DNA of 63,738 bases from Alphaproteobacteria bacterium (GTDB lineage: Bacteria > Pseudomonadota > Alphaproteobacteria > CALKHQ01): contig JAWKYB010000023.1 of the NCBI GenBank assembly GCA_041396705.1, positions 1-63,738 of the forward strand, given 5' to 3'. Below are positions 37,736 to 46,123 of the stretch, piece after piece. The translations under genes and the position numbers were made by a program. The notes under the pieces are model-generated. The model was not told the origin of the DNA. It saw nothing but the letters and a program-made list of their open reading frames with translations, and did no database searches. Position 1 is the stretch's first letter. Each line of letters starts with the position of its first letter.

Positions 37736-38851
37736 TCAGCCCTGCATGATCTCGTTGAACTTGGTGAACCACTCCTGCTGGTGTTCGACCAGCACCGGGC
37801 TCGGCACCGAGACCAGGTTGGCGAAGTCCTCAGGCTTGGTGGGATAGGCCGGGTCGCCGACCAGGTCGGCCGGCGGCTCCAGGCCGGGGAACACCGGCGG
37901 CAGGCCGAGCAGGCTGCACCATTCCTGCTGCGCCGGGCCGGACAGCGCGTGGTTGACGAACTGCTTGGCCCAGTATTCCTCGTTCTCCGGCAGGTTCTTC
38001 GGCACCCACAGGCCGTCGGTATCGACCTTGCAGCCTTCCTCCGGCACGGTCCAGCTGACGGCGATGCCGCTCTGCTTGGCCGCGCGGGCGTTGACCGAGA
38101 TGGTGCAGGCGATGTCGATCTCGCCCTGCTGGAACCAGGTGGTGAAGTCCGGGTCCTCGCCCAGCAGCGGCTCCTGCGCCTTCAGCTGGCGGTAGAATTC
38201 CCAGCCCGGCTCCATGTTGTCGGGGATGTCAGCCGCCGTGCCGCCGCCGATGATGACGTTGACGGGGGTGAAGCCGATGCCGTCGTCGTACAGCGCGATG
38301 CGGCCCTTGAACCGCGGCTCCATCATCACCTTCCAGCTGGCCGGCGGGCCGTCCGGAAACGCCTCGTCGCGATAGGCGCAGACATAGACGTAGGAATAGG
38401 TGTTGACGAACGGATAGCCGTCGATGCCGGCCGGCTTGGCCACCGGCAGCAGGCCTTCCAGATTGGGCAGGTCGTCCAGCGCGACCGTCACCCCGCGCTG
38501 GGCGGAGATGGTGGCGTTGGTGCTGGTGTCCCAGTTGACGTGGATCGGCGGCACCCGGCCCTGGTCGATCGCGGCCCAGATCTTCGGCCGGATCTCGTTG
38601 TCCTCGGTGTAGTCGAAGCGGACCGCGATCCCGGTCTCGGCGGTGAAGCCGTCGGCGACGCCGCCCTGCAGCGCCTCGCCCCAGGCGCCGCCCCAGGCGC
38701 GCACGATGATCTCGCTCGGCTTCGCCGGCTGGGCCGACGCACGGCGCACGAACGGTGCCGACAGCGCGGCGGCGCCGGCGGCCGTGGCGGCGCCGCTGCG
38801 CAGGAACTGGCGGCGGGTGGCGCCGCTGCGGATCGGTGATTGTCCAGTCAT
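37736..38851 (-). CDS. ABC transporter substrate-binding protein, PotD-like, Tat-exported
   Basis: A 371-residue periplasmic protein. The N-terminus has a twin-arginine signal, TRRQFLRSGA (12-21), followed by an Ala-rich hydrophobic segment and an AxA site near 40. The mature part has the PotD/SBP_bac_8 (polyamine-type) features EIIVRAWGGAWGEALQGGVA, VNWDTSTNATISAQRG and NTYSYVYVCAYRDEAFPDG. The ligand of this class can be spermidine, putrescine, iron or opine-like. It is the second gene of the operon after the ATPase (33-bp gap). Confidence 0.92.
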   Translation of the reverse strand: MTGQSPIRSGATRRQFLRSGAATAAGAAALSAPFVRRASAQPAKPSEIIVRAWGGAWGEALQGGVADGFTAETGIAVRFDYTEDNEIRPKIWAAIDQGRVPPIHVNWDTSTNATISAQRGVTVALDDLPNLEGLLPVAKPAGIDGYPFVNTYSYVYVCAYRDEAFPDGPPASWKVMMEPRFKGRIALYDDGIGFTPVNVIIGGGTAADIPDNMEPGWEFYRQLKAQEPLLGEDPDFTTWFQQGEIDIACTISVNARAAKQSGIAVSWTVPEEGCKVDTDGLWVPKNLPENEEYWAKQFVNHALSGPAQQEWCSLLGLPPVFPGLEPPADLVGDPAYPTKPEDFANLVSVPSPVLVEHQQEWFTKFNEIMQG

Positions 38852-38884
38852 GTTGACCTCCCCCGTGTTGAATGAATGGCGGTT

Positions 38885-40003
38885 CTAGCCGATGTCGGCC
38901 GGGAAGACGAGCAGGTCGTCCGCCGCCCAGTTCAGGCCGACCCGGTCGCCGGGCGCACGCAGTCCCTGGACGGACGGCGCGTGCTCGATCACGCGCAGCG
39001 CGGGCTGTCCCAGCCCGTCGACCGCGCAGACATAGATCAGGCGGTCGCCCTCGAACACCTCCTCGGTGACCGTGGCCGGAAGCGTGTCCGGCGCATCGGC
39101 GGCCGCGATCCGCACCCGTTCGGCCCGCAGCGCGCACTGCACCGGTGCACCGGCGCGCACCACGCCCTGGTTGCGGCCGACCAGGCGCAGGTCGCCGACC
39201 GCGACGGTCGCGCGGTCGCCGTCCAGCGCGGTCGCCTCGCCCGGCAGCAGGTTGGTCATGCCGAGGAAGCCGGCGACGAAGGCATTGCTGGGCGCGTTGT
39301 AGGTGGTCAGCGGGTCCGCCGCCTGCTGGATGCGGCCGTGGTCCATCACGATCACCCGGTCCGACATCACCAGCGCCTCGCGCTGGTCGTGGGTGACGTT
39401 GATGGTGGTGACGCCCAGTTCCTGCTGGATGCGGCGGAACTCCAGCTGCATGTCCTCGCGCAGCTTGCGGTCGAGCGCGGCCAGCGGCTCGTCGAGCAGC
39501 AGCAGGTCGGGATGGAACACCAGCGCGCGCGCGATCGCCACCCGCTGCTGCTGGCCGCCGCTGAGCTGCTGCACGCGCCGGCGGCCGAGGCCGTCCAGCC
39601 GCACCAGCTTCAGGTAGGTCTCGACCCGCTCGCCGATGCTGCGCGGATCGAAGCGGCGCATCTTCAGCGGATAGGCCACGTTCTGCGCCGCGGTCATGTG
39701 CGGGAACAGCGCCAGCCGCTGGAACACCATGCCGATCGAGCGCCGGTGCGGCGGCTGGTCGGCGACCGAGCGGCCGTGGATCGCGATCGCGCCGGCGTCG
39801 GGCGCCTCGAAGCCGGCGATCATCCGCAGCAGCGTCGACTTGCCGGAGCCGCTGGGGCCGAGAATGGTCAGGAAATCGCCGGCGCGCACGGCGAAGGTCG
39901 CATCCTCCACCGCCGTCACCGCGCCATAGCGCTTGGTGACGCCGCGCAGGTCGACCATCGGCGCCTGGCCGTCCGGCGCCGCCTCCCGTTCCGCTGCGGT
40001 CAT
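38885..40003 (-). CDS. ABC transporter ATP-binding protein, PotA-like
   Basis: A 372-residue protein with Walker A GPSGSGKST (49-57), the Q-loop at MVFQRLALFPHM, the signature QLSGGQQQRVAIARALV, Walker B LLLLDEPLAALD, the His switch NVTHDQ and a C-terminal TOBE domain. The ATG at 40003 (MTAAEREAAP) is preferred over the longer frame that starts at 40189. It is the first gene of the PotA-PotD-PotB-PotC unit (order ATPase, binding protein, permeases). Its upstream gap is shared with the 3' end of the LysR gene. Confidence 0.92.
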   Translation of the reverse strand: MTAAEREAAPDGQAPMVDLRGVTKRYGAVTAVEDATFAVRAGDFLTILGPSGSGKSTLLRMIAGFEAPDAGAIAIHGRSVADQPPHRRSIGMVFQRLALFPHMTAAQNVAYPLKMRRFDPRSIGERVETYLKLVRLDGLGRRRVQQLSGGQQQRVAIARALVFHPDLLLLDEPLAALDRKLREDMQLEFRRIQQELGVTTINVTHDQREALVMSDRVIVMDHGRIQQAADPLTTYNAPSNAFVAGFLGMTNLLPGEATALDGDRATVAVGDLRLVGRNQGVVRAGAPVQCALRAERVRIAAADAPDTLPATVTEEVFEGDRLIYVCAVDGLGQPALRVIEHAPSVQGLRAPGDRVGLNWAADDLLVFPADIG

Positions 40004-40082
40004 CCCCTCGCCGCCCCCTGCCCCCTGTGGTGAAGGACGGCGTGCGACATACACGATGCGACCGGCCGGGCAAACGAAAAGC

Positions 40083-40964
40083 TCATTCCGCCTCGCGCAG
40101 CGCGCGCACCGCGCGCAACCGCTCCACCGCCATGTCGACGAAGGCGCGCACCTTGGCATTGGCCCGCCGGCCCTCGGCATGGACCACATGGATCGGCAAC
40201 GGCGGCGGCTCGTGGTTGGCCAGCACGATCCGCAGCCGGTCGTGCTTCAACTCGGCCTCGACCTGATAGGCCAGCACCCGGACCAGGCCCAGGCCGGCGA
40301 CGGCGGCGGCGATGGCCTGGTCGGCGGTGTTGGCGACAAGGCGCGGCGGCGGGGCGTTCGGCAGGTCGCGCTCGGCGAACATCGGCGAGAAGCTGACGCG
40401 GTCGTGGCGCGCCAGATCCTCCGGCCGGCGCGGCACCCCATGCCGCTCCAGATAGCGCGGCGCCGCGCAGGTGACGCGCCTGACGCTGCCGACGCGCACC
40501 GCGGTCAGGGCGGAATCGGGCAGCTGGGCGATCCGGATCGCCACATCGAAACCCTCCTCCAGCATGTCGACCACGCGGTCGACCAGCAGGCAGCGCACGT
40601 GCACGCTCGGGTGGCGGCCGAGGAAATCGAGCACGATCGGGGCGACGTGGAAGCGCCCGAACAGCACCGGCGCGGTGACGCCGAGCTGGCCGGTCGGCTG
40701 GGTGTGGCCGCCGGCGGCGGCCGCCTCGGCATCCGCCAGCTCCGCCAGGATGCGCTTGCAGTCGGCGAGATAACCCGCGCCGGCCTCGGTCAGCCGCACC
40801 GTGCGGGTCGACCGGCGCAGCAGCCGGGTGCCGATCCGCTCCTCCAGCCCGGCCACCGCGCGGGTGACCGAGGGCGCCGACAGGCCGAGCTGGCGGGCCG
40901 CCGGCGCGAAGCCGCCCTTGTCCGCCACCGCAACGAAGGCGCGCATCGCGTCCAGGCGGTCCAT
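40083..40964 (-). CDS. LysR-family transcriptional regulator
   Basis: A 293-residue regulator. The HTH begins MDRLDAMRAFVAVADKGGF with the recognition helix SAPSVTRAVAGLEERIGTRL; the substrate domain follows (GQLGVTAPVLFGRFHVAPIV and DVAIRIAQLPDSAL). The ATG at 40964 gives the standard N-terminus; the longer frame upstream is not used. It diverges from a GST gene with a perfect TTATT-N11-AATAA box in the 101-bp gap, so it probably controls that gene and itself. The inducer is unknown. Confidence 0.92.
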   Translation of the reverse strand: MDRLDAMRAFVAVADKGGFAPAARQLGLSAPSVTRAVAGLEERIGTRLLRRSTRTVRLTEAGAGYLADCKRILAELADAEAAAAGGHTQPTGQLGVTAPVLFGRFHVAPIVLDFLGRHPSVHVRCLLVDRVVDMLEEGFDVAIRIAQLPDSALTAVRVGSVRRVTCAAPRYLERHGVPRRPEDLARHDRVSFSPMFAERDLPNAPPPRLVANTADQAIAAAVAGLGLVRVLAYQVEAELKHDRLRIVLANHEPPPLPIHVVHAEGRRANAKVRAFVDMAVERLRAVRALREAE

Positions 40965-40966
40965 GA

Positions 40967-40987
40967 TTATTTCATCCTGTGCAATAA
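40967..40987. promoter_or_regulatory. LysR-type operator (T-N11-A) in the LysR/GST divergent gap
   Basis: TTATT at 40967-40971 and AATAA at 40983-40987 are exact inverted complements separated by 11 bases, the classical LysR box geometry. The sequence overlaps the region just before the regulator's start, as expected for autoregulation. Binding is inferred. Confidence 0.6.
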
Positions 40988-41065
40988 ACCGCTGCCGTTT
41001 CGGCGGATTGTCGTCACCCGCTGAAAGAAGCATCACTCGGGCCCGCGCCGCAACAGGAGAGCGCC

Positions 41066-41686
41066 ATGATCCGCCTGCACGACTTCCCGCTGTCCGGCCA
41101 CAGCCACCGGGCCCGTCTGTTCCTCTCGCTGCTGGGACTGGCGCACGAGATCGTGCCGGTCGACATGGCCAGCGGCGCGCACAAGGCCGCGCCATTCCTG
41201 GCCCTGAACCCGTTCGGACAGGTGCCGGTGCTGCAGGACGGCGAGGTCACGCTGGCCGACAGCAATGCGATCCTGGTCTATCTGGCGCTGCGCCACGACC
41301 CGGCGCGCCGCTGGTACCCGGCAGAGCCGGCGGCGGCCGCGGCGGTACAGCGCTGGCTGTCGGTGGCCGCCGGGCAACTGGCCGGCGGGCCGGCTGCGGC
41401 CCGGCTGGCGACGGTATTCGGCGCGAAGCTGGACACCGAGCGCGCCAAGGCGATCGCGGCGAACCTGTTCGACGTGCTGGAACGGCACCTTGCCGGCCGC
41501 GACTGGCTGGTCGGATCGGCGGCGACCATCGCCGACGTCGCGCTGTATTCCTACACGGCGCACGCGCCGGAGGGCGGCGTCGCGCTGACGCCCTATCCCG
41601 CGATCCGTGCCTGGCTGGGCCGGATCGAGGCGCTGCCGGGCTTCGTGGCAATGCCGGCCAGCCCGCAGGCGGCCGCGGCGGCCTGA
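41066..41686 (+). CDS. Glutathione S-transferase
   Basis: A 206-residue complete GST. The thioredoxin-like N-domain is MIRLHDFPLSGHSHRARLF with the Ser/His active region and NPFGQVPVLQDGEVTLADSN with the cis-Pro. The helical C-domain contains RDWLVGSAATIADVALYSY with the conserved Asp N-cap. The ATG at 41066 has AGGAGA nearby. It diverges from LysR, a frequent pairing in which the regulator activates the GST under stress. The substrate is not deducible. Confidence 0.92.
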   Translation: MIRLHDFPLSGHSHRARLFLSLLGLAHEIVPVDMASGAHKAAPFLALNPFGQVPVLQDGEVTLADSNAILVYLALRHDPARRWYPAEPAAAAAVQRWLSVAAGQLAGGPAAARLATVFGAKLDTERAKAIAANLFDVLERHLAGRDWLVGSAATIADVALYSYTAHAPEGGVALTPYPAIRAWLGRIEALPGFVAMPASPQAAAAA

Positions 41687-41699
41687 TGCCGGGCGCGCC

Positions 41700-42121
41700 C
41701 TACTCGGAACAGCGGTAGAGCGTCTGCTCGCCGCCGGCGACCATGTCGCTGGTCAGCCGGAACTGGGTCTCGCCGTCGGCGCCGACCAGGCCGGTCGCGG
41801 TTTCGACCTGGTCGGGCATGTCCAGGTCGGAGAAGTCGACGACCAGGCTGCCCTGCGCCAGCGACCACACGCCGATCGCTTCGACCGGGTTGCCGCCGGC
41901 GTTGGTCACCGCCCAGGCGCCGGAGGCATAGAAGGCCATGGTGTCGCCGTCGAGGCATTCCTCGGCGGCGCCCATGCCCACAGGCCGACGAAATAGTCCT
42001 CGGTCAGGTCGAGCGGCTCGACCTGCTCAAACAGGCCGCCGGCCGGACCGGCCGCCATGGCCGGCGCCGCGGCGACGGCCGCGGCCAGGGCCAGCGTGAC
42101 TGTGCGAATCCTGGCGGGCAT
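41700..42121 (-). pseudogene. Small secreted hypothetical protein, one frameshift
   Basis: The ATG at 42121 starts a signal peptide (MPARIRTVTLALAAAVAAAP, cut after AMA) and LFEQVEPLDLTEDYFVGLW. At 41977-41979 (CCC on the plus strand) one base is missing; adding it gives GMGAAEECLDGDTMAFYASG, and the frame then runs to 41700 (VAGGEQTLYRCSE). The repaired length is about 140 residues. Two Cys near the ends may form a disulfide in the periplasm. The family is not recognised. The break in a short C run may be an error. Confidence 0.68.
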
Positions 42122-42198
42122 CTGCCATCCCCCTCGATTTCGCAAGGCCGCCCGTGCGCGGCCCCGCCGTTTGCGCCGGCGCAGGCGGACCCGGACGG

Positions 42199-43215
42199 TC
42201 AGGCGGCGCTGCGGTTCCGCTCGCTGCCGCTGGCGCTCTGCACTGCGGCCGGCGTCGCCCGCGTGCGCCACAGCGAGGCGACCAGGCCCGCGCCGAGAAT
42301 TGCCAGCGTGATCGCCAGCGACAGCATCGCAGGCATCTTGCCGATGTCGAGCAGGTCCGCCGCCAGGATCTTGCCGCCGATGAACACCAGCACGACGGCC
42401 AGCGCGTATTTCAGCAGCGCGAAGCGATGCATCATCGCCGACAACGCGAAGAACAGCGCGCGCAGGCCGAGCACGGCGAAGATGTTCGATGTATAGACGA
42501 TGTAGGGGTCGGTGGTGATGGCGAAGATCGCCGGGATCGAATCGACCGCGAAGATGATGTCGGCGATCTCGACCAGCACCAGCGCGAGCAGCAGCGGGGT
42601 CGCGAATGTCACCACCCGCCCGCTGCGCGGATCGGGCTGGCGGACCAGGAAGCGGTCCTCGTGCAGCTGCTCGGTGACGCGCAGGCGCCGGCGCATGAGC
42701 CGCAGGATCGGGTTGCTGGCGACGTCGTATTCCTTGTCGGCGGTCAACAGCATCTTCAGCCCGGTCAGCACCAGGAAGGCGGCGAAGACCTGCAGCACCC
42801 AGTCGAACTCATGCACCGCGGCAACGCCGGCGCCGATCATGATCGCGCGCAGCACCACCACGCCGAGGATGCCCCAGACCAGCACGCGATGCTGGTAGGC
42901 GCGCGGAATGCCGAAATAGGCGAAGATGGTGGCGATGACGAAGACGTTGTCGAGCGCCAGGCTCCATTCGACGACGAAGCCGGTCAGGTACTGCACCGCC
43001 GGATCGGGCCCGAGGTGGTGCCAGACCCAGCCGGCGAAGGCCACGCCGATGCCGACGTAGAAGGCGGACAGCTTCAGGCTTTCGCGGACGCCGATTTCCT
43101 TGGGCTTGCGGTGGAGGATGCCCAGGTCGAACACCAGCAGGGCCAGGATGACGCAGAAGAACGCCAGCCAGCTCCACAGCGGCTTGCCCAGAATGTCGCC
43201 GAACAGGAAGTCCAT
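42199..43215 (-). CDS. TerC/Alx-family integral membrane protein
   Basis: A 338-residue protein with about nine helices, the TerC motifs FVVEWSLALDNVFVIATIFA (with the acidic residues in the helix) and LVEIADIIFAVDSIPAIFAI, and a central loop with RRRLRVTEQLHEDRF. Members act in Mn2+ export or metal loading of secreted proteins, and in tellurium resistance. The ATG at 43215 (MDFLFG) is preferred to the longer frame. No clear yybP-ykoY riboswitch could be found in the 179 bp upstream. Confidence 0.92.
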   Translation of the reverse strand: MDFLFGDILGKPLWSWLAFFCVILALLVFDLGILHRKPKEIGVRESLKLSAFYVGIGVAFAGWVWHHLGPDPAVQYLTGFVVEWSLALDNVFVIATIFAYFGIPRAYQHRVLVWGILGVVVLRAIMIGAGVAAVHEFDWVLQVFAAFLVLTGLKMLLTADKEYDVASNPILRLMRRRLRVTEQLHEDRFLVRQPDPRSGRVVTFATPLLLALVLVEIADIIFAVDSIPAIFAITTDPYIVYTSNIFAVLGLRALFFALSAMMHRFALLKYALAVVLVFIGGKILAADLLDIGKMPAMLSLAITLAILGAGLVASLWRTRATPAAVQSASGSERNRSAA

Positions 43216-43394
43216 TACGTGAAGTCGTCCGCCGGCTGGGTTCGCGACAAGACTGCGCGCGCACGGAAGAGTCGGCCGCTTCCGCCGGGGCACCCCCGCT
43301 GTCGTCGCTGTGTCGGGTCAAGTGGTGTGCGCTGCATCGGACTTCAAGCCGTTGGCGTTACACGAACATCACAGTGACGCGGATCGGCAACAGG

Positions 43395-43925
43395 TCATTG
43401 CGCGGTCAGCCAGCGGCGGTAAAGCACCAGGGTATACCGCGGCCCCGGCGCCCGGCCGATCTCCTCGAAACCGCAGCGCCCCATCAGCCGCCGCGACGCC
43501 CGATCGGGCTCGTCGACCGCGGCGACCAGCCGGCCCAGGCCGCAGCGATCGCGCGCATGGCCGGCGAGCAACGCAAGCGCCGCGGTGGCGTGGCCGTCGC
43601 CCCAGAACGCCGGGTCGAGCGCGATCAGCGGCTCCACGCCGCCTGCCATCTCCGGCGCGGCGCCACCGCCGGCAGGCACCGGCAGCAGCCCGGCGACCCC
43701 GGCGAAGCCGGCGTCGGCGATCCGCACGGTCCACAAACCCAGCCCGCGCCCGTCGAGTTCCGCGCTCTGCGCCAGCATGCCGCCGACCGCCGCGCGCGGC
43801 AGCGCCGCATCGTCGCACAGATAGAGCCGGACCAGCGGATGCCACAGCAGGCGGCACAGCTCGTCCAGGTCGCGCCCGGCCGACGGTTCCAGGGTCAGCC
43901 CGCCGTCGCGCAGGGTCGGCTTCAT
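43395..43925 (-). CDS. GNAT-family N-acetyltransferase
   Basis: A 176-residue enzyme-like protein. The core LGLWTVRIADAGFAGVAGLL (beta-4 strand), PLIALDPAFWGDGHATAAL (the acetyl-CoA-binding turn, with WGDGHAT) and RLMGRCGFEEIGR (beta-6/7) define a RimJ/RimL-like GNAT. The first 40 residues are charged. The gene shares the transcript with the flavoprotein behind it (9-bp gap upstream). The acceptor is unknown. Confidence 0.88.
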   Translation of the reverse strand: MKPTLRDGGLTLEPSAGRDLDELCRLLWHPLVRLYLCDDAALPRAAVGGMLAQSAELDGRGLGLWTVRIADAGFAGVAGLLPVPAGGGAAPEMAGGVEPLIALDPAFWGDGHATAALALLAGHARDRCGLGRLVAAVDEPDRASRRLMGRCGFEEIGRAPGPRYTLVLYRRWLTAQ

Positions 43926-43934
43926 GCGTCGGGC

Positions 43935-45332
43935 TCAGGCCGCCGGACGCATCCGCGCCAGCGGGTGCGACGATCGCGGCAGGCCGACAAGCTGGCGCAG
44001 CTGGCCGCCGGCGATGCGCAGCCGGCCCTTGAGGCCGGCGCTGCCCGCGGCGCGGCCATAGGCCTCGGCGATCGCGCGGCGCGACGCCGCCGGATCGAGC
44101 AGGCATTCGGTGAAGCTGGTCGGATCGTCGAAGTTGTTGAAGAAGCGGTCGGCGATGCGCTGCTGCGGGCTGGCGTTGCCCGGCCGGCCGTCGCTGCCGT
44201 ACTGCGCGATCAGCACCTCCTTGGCCGCCGGCGTGATCTCCTCCAGCAGCAGGTTGTTGAAGGCGTTGGTCGCCCGGCCCGAGCTCTCGTAGAAGCGGTC
44301 GAAGGTGGCGCGCATCCAGGCGGCGTCGAACGGACCTTCCGGCCGCTCGGCGACCGCGGCCAGCAGCGTCCCGATCTGGCGATAGCCGTTGTTGGCGCCC
44401 TGGCCGCCGATCGGGTCCAGGCTGTTGGCAGTGTCGCCCAGCGCCATCGCCACGCGCCCCGACGGCAGCGTGCCGACCGGGTCGCGGAAGCAGGGTACGA
44501 ACTGACCCTTCAGCCAGCCGTTCGGGTCGGCGAGCTCGGCGTCGCGGAACCAGGCGTGGTCCCACGGGATGCAGTCGCGGAACACCCGCTTCGCCCGCGC
44601 GACCACCTGCTCTCCGTCGGCGCAGTCGTCGAACGCATCCAGCGGGCCGCCGGGCCGGCCCTCGAACAGCAGGTTCCAGCAGGCGAAGCCGTCCTTGTGC
44701 CAGTAGGGGATGGCGAACTCCTCGCCCCAGGCGGCGAAGAAATTGAATTTGATGGCGGGCCGGAACGGAATGCCGTCGCCGGTGCGGTCCAGCGGCGCGT
44801 TGCGGACCACCATCATCGTCAGCTTGCGCGGCGGCGCGGTGTAGGTGGAGCGTGCCTCGTCGCGGGCGAACAGCCCGCCGACGTCGCCGCGCCCGGCCGC
44901 CACCAGCACAAGGTCGTGCGCCGCGGCGATCGCGTCGAGGCGGGGGACGTCGACCCGCTCGATCTCCACCCGGCCGCCGCGGGCTTCCAGGTCGCGGGTC
45001 CAGCGATGGCTCTGCAGCCGCACGTCGATGGCACGGGCGGGCCGGTCGAGCCGGCCCATCAGGTCGATCAGCTGCCAGCCCGGCTTGTGGCAGAAGGTCA
45101 GGTGCACGCCCTCGATCGCCGGCGCATCCGCATCCCAGTGGTTGAGCCCGGTCTCGGCCTCAAGGTCCAGCGAGGTGGCGAAGCGGCATGCGGTGCCGGT
45201 GGGCGGCACCTCGTCCAGCCAGGCCTGCGCCGACCGCTCGGAATAGAGCGTGACCGCGTGACCCTGCTGCAGCAGGCCGTGCGCGGCGACCAGCCCGTTG
45301 ATCCCCGACCCGACCACCCCGATGCTTGCCAT
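43935..45332 (-). CDS. Styrene-monooxygenase (StyA)-like FAD-dependent oxidoreductase
   Basis: A 465-residue flavoprotein. The N-terminus SIGVVGSGINGLVAAHGLL is the FAD-binding GxGxxG fold; ALGDTANSLDPIGGQGANNG is the second FAD motif of the StyA/group E flavoproteins. The family adds oxygen with FADH2 supplied by a separate reductase, typically epoxidising styrene or indole. No StyB-type reductase gene is nearby. A GNAT gene follows 9 bp downstream. It is 153 bp downstream of a VOC gene in the same direction, with a hairpin in the gap. The substrate is unknown. Confidence 0.85.
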   Translation of the reverse strand: MASIGVVGSGINGLVAAHGLLQQGHAVTLYSERSAQAWLDEVPPTGTACRFATSLDLEAETGLNHWDADAPAIEGVHLTFCHKPGWQLIDLMGRLDRPARAIDVRLQSHRWTRDLEARGGRVEIERVDVPRLDAIAAAHDLVLVAAGRGDVGGLFARDEARSTYTAPPRKLTMMVVRNAPLDRTGDGIPFRPAIKFNFFAAWGEEFAIPYWHKDGFACWNLLFEGRPGGPLDAFDDCADGEQVVARAKRVFRDCIPWDHAWFRDAELADPNGWLKGQFVPCFRDPVGTLPSGRVAMALGDTANSLDPIGGQGANNGYRQIGTLLAAVAERPEGPFDAAWMRATFDRFYESSGRATNAFNNLLLEEITPAAKEVLIAQYGSDGRPGNASPQQRIADRFFNNFDDPTSFTECLLDPAASRRAIAEAYGRAAGSAGLKGRLRIAGGQLRQLVGLPRSSHPLARMRPAA

Positions 45333-45419
45333 CGCTTCTCCCCCCCTTAGCCGCCGGTCATTCCGCTGCCCGCCGGCCGCGTGCCCGCCGTCGCCGACCG
45401 CCAGCGCGCGCGACGCAGC

Positions 45420-45440
45420 CCTCCCCCGTGCCGGGGGAGG
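45420..45440. repeat. Hairpin CCTCCCCCG/CGGGGGAGG, loop TGC
   Basis: A 9-bp perfect stem (45420-45428 with 45432-45440) very like the one at 37692-37715. It lies between the VOC and StyA-like genes. The lack of a T-run argues against Rho-independent termination on its own. Confidence 0.6.
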
Positions 45441-45485
45441 ATGAATTGCGGCCCCGTCGGCGCCGCACGGATGCAGCCGTCGCGC

Positions 45486-46028
45486 TCACCCCTGCGGCCG
45501 ATAGATCTTGACCGGGGCGTCGGCCTCGAAGGCCTGGCGCTCATACTCGACCAGTTCGAGCTGGTTGCCCCACGGGTCGAGCACATAGTTGACTTTGATG
45601 CCGGCGCAGGGCCCTTCGTCGATGACGATCGGTCCGGCCATCAGCGTGCAGCCCATGATCGCCAGATGCGCCTTGGCCGCGGCGATGTCGGCGACCTTGA
45701 ACGCGATGTGGTGGCCGCCGATGTCGCAGTTGCGCGGCGGGCTCGGATTGGCGTCGGCCGGCCGCTCGTAGCGGAACAGCTCCAGCATCAGGTTCGGCGC
45801 GATGTGCAGCATGGCGATGGTCAGCCGCGCGCCGGCGACGTTGACATGGGCCTCGGTCCAGTCGCGGCCGTCATCCGCCCGCGGCATCTCCGCCGCATCG
45901 AACGGGCCGATGCGGTAGAGCTCGGTCCCGCCGAATGCCTCGCAGTAGAACGCCACCGCTGCATCGAGGTCGGGCACGGTCAGCCCGACATGATCGACAT
46001 GGGAAAGTCCGGGGATCGGTCCGCGCAT
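45486..46028 (-). CDS. VOC-family protein (glyoxalase/extradiol dioxygenase-like)
   Basis: A 180-residue protein with two half-modules: LSHVDHVGLTVPDLDAAVAF at the start (metal-site His11) and GGHHIAFKVADIAAAKAHLA in the middle, with NYVLDPWGNQLELVEYE at the end (metal Glu). This is the pattern of lactoylglutathione-lyase-like or dioxygenase proteins. The ATG at 46028 is chosen because the longer frame reads through the neighbouring gene. It precedes the StyA-like gene in the same direction, suggesting one degradative unit. Confidence 0.9.
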   Translation of the reverse strand: MRGPIPGLSHVDHVGLTVPDLDAAVAFYCEAFGGTELYRIGPFDAAEMPRADDGRDWTEAHVNVAGARLTIAMLHIAPNLMLELFRYERPADANPSPPRNCDIGGHHIAFKVADIAAAKAHLAIMGCTLMAGPIVIDEGPCAGIKVNYVLDPWGNQLELVEYERQAFEADAPVKIYRPQG

Positions 46029-46123
46029 CGGCTGTTCCTCGTTCTGGCGCGCCGCGCGCAAGGCGGCGTCTGTCGTTGCCCGCAGGCTAGCCGCGAATGC
46101 CGGGCCCGGCCAGAGGGTCCGGC

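Noticed and set aside
43216..43394. Possible yybP-ykoY manganese riboswitch before terC
   Set aside because: The GC-rich leader lacks the recognisable conserved loops of that riboswitch, so it is not reported as a feature.
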